Part shown: positions 60,792-64,000 of the stretch, in pieces
How positions within the stretch are numbered: the stretch's first letter is position 1
How the letters are laid out: the number at the start of each line of letters is the position of its first letter
Source of the DNA: Amycolatopsis sp. GM8
GTDB taxonomy: Bacteria; Actinomycetota; Actinomycetes; Mycobacteriales; Pseudonocardiaceae
Length of the DNA: 64,000 nucleotides
Assembly (NCBI RefSeq): GCF_021653975.1
Contig: NZ_JAJKFK010000008.1
Span: 294,762 to 358,761 of the forward strand
Reading direction: 5' to 3'
Program-made: the position numbers and the translations under genes
Notes under the pieces: model-generated
The model's input: only the letters and a program-made list of their open reading frames with translations
What the model was told of the DNA's origin: nothing
Databases searched by the model: none

Positions 60792-61712
60792 ATGAGCTCA
60801 GGAGCCGTCGGTATGGCCGCCCGGCCCGCGACGATCCCCGAAGTCACGCACGAGTACTCGACGCTGAACGGTGCCCGCCTGCATTACGTGCGCGCGGGCG
60901 AGTCCGGCTCACCCGTCCTGCTCGTGCATGGCTTTCCCGAGACCTGGTGGGCCTTTCACAAGCTCATCCCGTTGTTGGCCGCGCGCCACCGGGTGTTCGC
61001 CGTGGATCTGCGCGGCTTCGGCGAGTCGTCGAACGACGAGGGGCACTACGACAGCGCCACCTCTGCCGAGGATCTTCGCTGCCTCATCGACGCGCTGGGC
61101 CTCGGTCCCGTGCATCTGACAGGCCAGGACCTCAGCGGGCCGGTGACAGACCGGCTCGCCGCCAAGGGACGCGAATACGTACGCAGCTACGCGCCGATAG
61201 AAACGGGCATAACCGGATTCGGCCTCGAGAAGTTCATGGACGTCACCAAGGGCGGGGCGTGGCATTTCGGTTTCTTCGCCGCTCCGGGAATCGCCGACAT
61301 GGTGCTGCCCGGGCACGAGCGCGAGTTCCTCACCCAGTACGCGTACGAGGGCTTCACCGAAATCAAGGGCGCGATCGGCGAGCCGGATATCGACGAATTC
61401 ATTCGCACCTATTCTCGCCCCGACGGCTTCCGTGGCACCACTGGGCTCTACGCGTCGATGCTCCGCGAAGCGGACGAGATGCGCGCACTCGCCGAGCGTC
61501 CACTCGAGACGCCGATTCTCGCCGTGGGGACGCTGGGAAATCGTGGGCACGGTGACCTCACGGTCAAGACCATGAAGCAGGTCGCGCGCGACGTACGATC
61601 CGTGATGATTCCCGAATCCGGCCATTTCGTCGCGATGGAGGTACCCGATCGGCTCGCAGGCGAATTGCTGCCCTTCTTCGCCGATGCCGACCAGAAGTTC
61701 GACGCCCGCTGA
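60792..61712 (+). CDS. alpha/beta hydrolase (epoxide hydrolase-like)
   Basis: Hydrolase of 306 aa: oxyanion motif VLLVHGFPETWWAFHKLIPL (residues 40-59), VDLRGFGESS, nucleophile elbow HLTGQDLSGPVTDRLA (Asp in GxDxS, as in epoxide hydrolases and dehalogenases), and catalytic His in IPESGHFVAMEVPDRLAGE. ATG at 60792 follows AAGGGAG. First gene of the operon controlled by the TetR box. Confidence 0.85.
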   Translation: MSSGAVGMAARPATIPEVTHEYSTLNGARLHYVRAGESGSPVLLVHGFPETWWAFHKLIPLLAARHRVFAVDLRGFGESSNDEGHYDSATSAEDLRCLIDALGLGPVHLTGQDLSGPVTDRLAAKGREYVRSYAPIETGITGFGLEKFMDVTKGGAWHFGFFAAPGIADMVLPGHEREFLTQYAYEGFTEIKGAIGEPDIDEFIRTYSRPDGFRGTTGLYASMLREADEMRALAERPLETPILAVGTLGNRGHGDLTVKTMKQVARDVRSVMIPESGHFVAMEVPDRLAGELLPFFADADQKFDAR

Positions 61713-61739
61713 GCGGCGGACAGTGAGGAAGGTGCACCG

Positions 61740-63374
61740 ATGATCGATGTTCCGGTTCTTGTCGTGGGCGGTGGTCCCGCCGGAATGAGCCTGGCCCTGC
61801 TCCTCGATCGGCTGGGGATACCGAGCCTGCTCGCCGAGCGGCGGCCGGCCACGACCAATCATCCGAAAGCGCGCGGTTGTCACGACCGGACGATGGAACA
61901 GTTCCGGGTATGGGGCATCGAGGACCGGGTGCGCCGGGCCGGGCTCCCCGCGACTTCCGACGTCGCGTGCTGGTGCGAGAGTCTGAACGGCCCCCTGGTC
62001 GCCTACACGCAGCCGGCACCGAGTACCAACACTCCGGCACCACGGTCGATCGTGCCCCAGGACGCGGTGGAAGAGGCGCTCGACCACGCGTTGTCGACCC
62101 GTCCAGGTGCTCAGGTGCGCCGTTCGACCGAGCTGCTCACGTTCGCCCAGGACGCCGCGGGCGTGACCGCGCGACTGCGTAGTCGTGACACCGGCGAGGA
62201 GTTCGAGGTGCGGGCCCAGTACCTCATCGGGTGCGACGGCGCGAACAGCCAGGTGCGGACGACGCTCGGGGTCGAGATGGAAGGCCCGGAGGTGCTCTCG
62301 CTGATGGCGAACCACTACTACCGAGCCGATCTCAGTCATCTGCCCCATGTCCGCAGCGCCATCGGATTCCTGGTGCGGCCCACCGATCTGGAACGGCCCG
62401 ACGTCAACGTCCTGGCCACCGGCCCGGACGGGAACCGGTGGCTGGCGGTCCAGAAGCTCGCCGACGGGGAGGTTCCGTTCTCCGAGGAACATCTGGTCCA
62501 GCTCGTCCGGGAACAGTGGGAAATGCCCGACCTCGAGGTCGAGCGGATCAACGTACTGAACTGGACGATGAGCGCTCAGGTGGCGCGGCACTTCCGGCAG
62601 GGACGGGTGTTCCTCGCCGGGGACGCGGCACACCGTTTCCCCACGGCCGGCGGCAACGGGCTCAATTCCGGGGTGCAGGACGTGCACAACCTCGCGTGGA
62701 AGCTCGCGATGGTCCTTTCCGGACACGGCACCGAGGAACTGCTCGACACCTACGAGTCCGAGCGGCGGCCGGTGGCCCGGTCCAACACCGACTTCGCCGT
62801 CCGCAACCAGCAGCGCATCGACAAGATGGACGTGGCATTCCGGCAGCGCGAGGAGCACCCGGAGGCGTGGCGGAAATTGCTGGCCGAACAGGACAAACAG
62901 CTGCACACCGAAGGCTAGACGCTCGGTTACATCTACACCGAGGGTGCGATCGTCGATGACGGGTCCCCGGTGCCGCCGCACGACTCCGAGCGCTATTGGC
63001 CGACGGACCGTCCCGGTGCCCGCTTCCCGTATTTCTGGCTGGACGTGGCGCAGGAACACACGACCATCGACTGGTTCGACACCGCGTTCGTGCTGGTGTG
63101 CGGACCTGACGCGGACTTGTGGGAGGAAGCGGGACGGGCTGTGGTCGAAACAGCGACGGTGCCCTTGCAGGTCAAACGACTGCCGCACCTGCTCGGGCCG
63201 GTGTCGATGGGCCGGACCGGCGCGGCCCTGGTACGTCCCGACGGCCACGTGGCCTGGCGCGCCAGGCATGCCGACGGTGACGCCGCCACGCTGCGCCGCG
63301 CGATGGATTGCGTCCTCGCCGGCGGCACCCTCGCGCCAGCCCACAGCGCATCCCTCCTGGAAAGGCAGAGTTGA
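61740..63374 (+). pseudogene. FAD-dependent aromatic monooxygenase with in-frame amber codon
   Basis: Continuous reading frame of 545 codons interrupted by one TAG at 62916-62918 (codon 393). Before it: FAD-binding LVVGGGPAGMSLALLLDRLG (residues 6-25), the DG motif YLIGCDGANSQVR, and GD motif VFLAGDAAHRFPTAGGNGLN. After it, in the same frame, GYIYTEGAIVDDGSP and the thioredoxin-like C-terminal domain (LVCGPDADLWEEAGRAVV, VSMGRTGAALVRPDGHVAWR) with a final TGA at 63372-63374. CAG (Gln) to TAG is the simplest lesion. The truncated product lacks the C-terminal domain. Members hydroxylate phenols or polyketides. The final stop overlaps the RidA start. Confidence 0.85.
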
Positions 63375-63802
63375 TGGCCACACCGCATTATGAGAATCCC
63401 GCGGGCGTGTCACCCCCGCTGGGGGCCTACTCCCACGTATCGCGCGCCGGTGATCTGATCTTCGTCGCCGGCCAGTGCGGGTTCCTCGCCGACAATTCCG
63501 TCGCCGGCGCGGATGTGGAGTCGCAGACGATACGTGCCTTCGAGAACGTGCGAACAGTGCTGGAGTCGCAAGGTGCTTCCCCGCAGGACGTCACGCGATT
63601 CGTCACCTATCTGGTCTCGGCCGACGACATTCCTGGTTTTTACCGTGCGCGGGAGAAGTATTTCGCGCGAGCTTATGACGAGCTGTGCCCGCCGAACACC
63701 CTGCTGATCGTCCAGCGGCTGGTCCGCCCGGAGCTCCTGGTCGAGATCGACACCACCGCATACCTGCCCGCCGCGACCCGGTCCACAAAGGAGGATGCAT
63801 GA
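63374..63802 (+). CDS. RidA/YjgF-family protein
   Basis: Small trimeric-fold protein of 142 aa. GAYSHVSRAGDLIFVAGQCG (residues 20-39), ENVRTVLESQGASPQDVTRF and LLIVQRLVRPELLVEIDTTA match the family, with the usual Arg in VQRLVRPE. Relatives hydrolyse reactive imines or enamines or act in aromatic ring catabolism next to monooxygenases. ATG at 63374 overlaps the preceding stop (TGATG) and its own stop overlaps the next start (ATGA). Confidence 0.85.
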   Translation: MATPHYENPAGVSPPLGAYSHVSRAGDLIFVAGQCGFLADNSVAGADVESQTIRAFENVRTVLESQGASPQDVTRFVTYLVSADDIPGFYRAREKYFARAYDELCPPNTLLIVQRLVRPELLVEIDTTAYLPAATRSTKEDA

Positions 63803-64000
63803 AGGCCTTGCGCCTGCACGACTACGGGAAACCGCCGGTCGTCGAGGAGGTGCCGGAGCCTCGCCTGTCCGGGCCGCTGGATGTGATCGTGCGCGTCGGC
63901 GGTGCCGGTGTCTGCCGCACCGACCTGCACATCATCGAGGGGCAGTGGGCCGCGGCGATGAACCCGCGGCTGCCCTACACCTTGGGGCACGAGAACGCCG
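63799..64000 (+). CDS. zinc-dependent alcohol dehydrogenase, 3' part outside window
   Basis: First 67 codons of a medium-chain zinc dehydrogenase: MKALRLHDYGKPPVVEEVPE, then GVCRTDLHIIEGQW (catalytic Cys near residue 38) and PYTLGHENA (His/Glu). The gene overlaps RidA and ends the visible operon. The cofactor domain is outside the window. Confidence 0.85.
   Translation, partial: MKALRLHDYGKPPVVEEVPEPRLSGPLDVIVRVGGAGVCRTDLHIIEGQWAAAMNPRLPYTLGHENA

Noticed and set aside
62916..62918. Pyrrolysine or general TAG recoding
   Set aside because: TAG ends several other genes here (for example at 19781 and 53131) and no Pyl genes are present; a point mutation is simpler.
60909..63413. Very long minus-strand frame opposite the hydrolase/monooxygenase operon
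   Set aside because: It mirrors well-supported plus-strand genes; the protein shows no recognisable motif.
1..64000. CRISPR arrays, rRNA genes, riboswitches, replication origin
   Set aside because: No spaced repeats, rRNA motifs, recognisable riboswitch cores or DnaA-box clusters were seen on either strand.

Overview
The window is high-GC actinomycete DNA, most likely from a Pseudonocardiales genome (Amycolatopsis-like). This rests on GC-rich codon use with many GTG starts, an SsgA-like sporulation protein, a mycofactocin-type SDR, an AfsR-type NB-ARC remnant and a Gly-Cys-Val tRNA array. It is an accessory, catabolism-rich region. I see no CRISPR array, rRNA, origin or riboswitch.

Layout. 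0-5.9 kb: the start of a Na+/H+ antiporter, then an amidohydrolase/DMT-transporter/epimerase operon divergent from a LysR gene. 5.9-8.0 kb: decayed genes. 8.0-22.5 kb: a nucleoside-uptake and N-glycoside locus with a deaminase, GATase-like protein, BMP lipoprotein, an ABC ATPase fused to a permease, a second permease, ribokinase, a phosphotriesterase-like enzyme, a LacI regulator, a PfkB kinase, an ADP-ribosylglycohydrolase and a GntR regulator. Two distinct palindromes tie it together: CAAAACGTTTTG (8743 and 18687) and AAGATTATRATCTT (8547 and 22531). A 2.27-kb ISL3-type transposon with passengers sits exactly in the second LacI box and duplicated half of it. 22.6-26.2 kb: a gene graveyard (dehydrogenase, NB-ARC regulator, metal P-type ATPase, hydrolase and integrase fragments).

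26.2-35.5 kb: creatininase-family enzyme, FAD oxidase, NitT/TauT-type importer, CodA-like amidohydrolase, XRE-cupin regulator, a broken oxygenase reductase and a second amidohydrolase with altered metal ligands; probably catabolism of a nitrogen heterocycle. 36.1-40.2 kb: four oxidoreductases divergent from a LysR gene. 40.4-43.4 kb: integrase remnant, four tRNA genes, an SsgA-like gene and a decayed IS. 43.6-45.6 kb: TetR with its palindrome, a membrane protein and a broken monooxygenase-like gene. 46.2-53.8 kb: PuuE-like deacetylase, sugar-type ABC importer, a second binding-protein-like product without signal peptide, an Asp/Glu/hydantoin racemase-like protein and GntR; this looks like ureide or cyclic-amide use.

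54.4-64.0 kb: a ribose-type ABC importer plus SDR, a nitroreductase relic, and a TetR gene divergent from a hydrolase/FAD-monooxygenase/RidA/alcohol-dehydrogenase operon. The same 30-bp inverted repeat (TGTAGTGATCG-N8-arm) lies before both the SDR/importer operon and the TetR/hydrolase promoter, so one TetR probably controls uptake and degradation together. The monooxygenase carries an in-frame TAG that splits an otherwise intact gene.

The common theme is uptake and breakdown of nitrogen-rich or cyclic small molecules through several importers with local regulators, in a region also accumulating insertions and gene decay.
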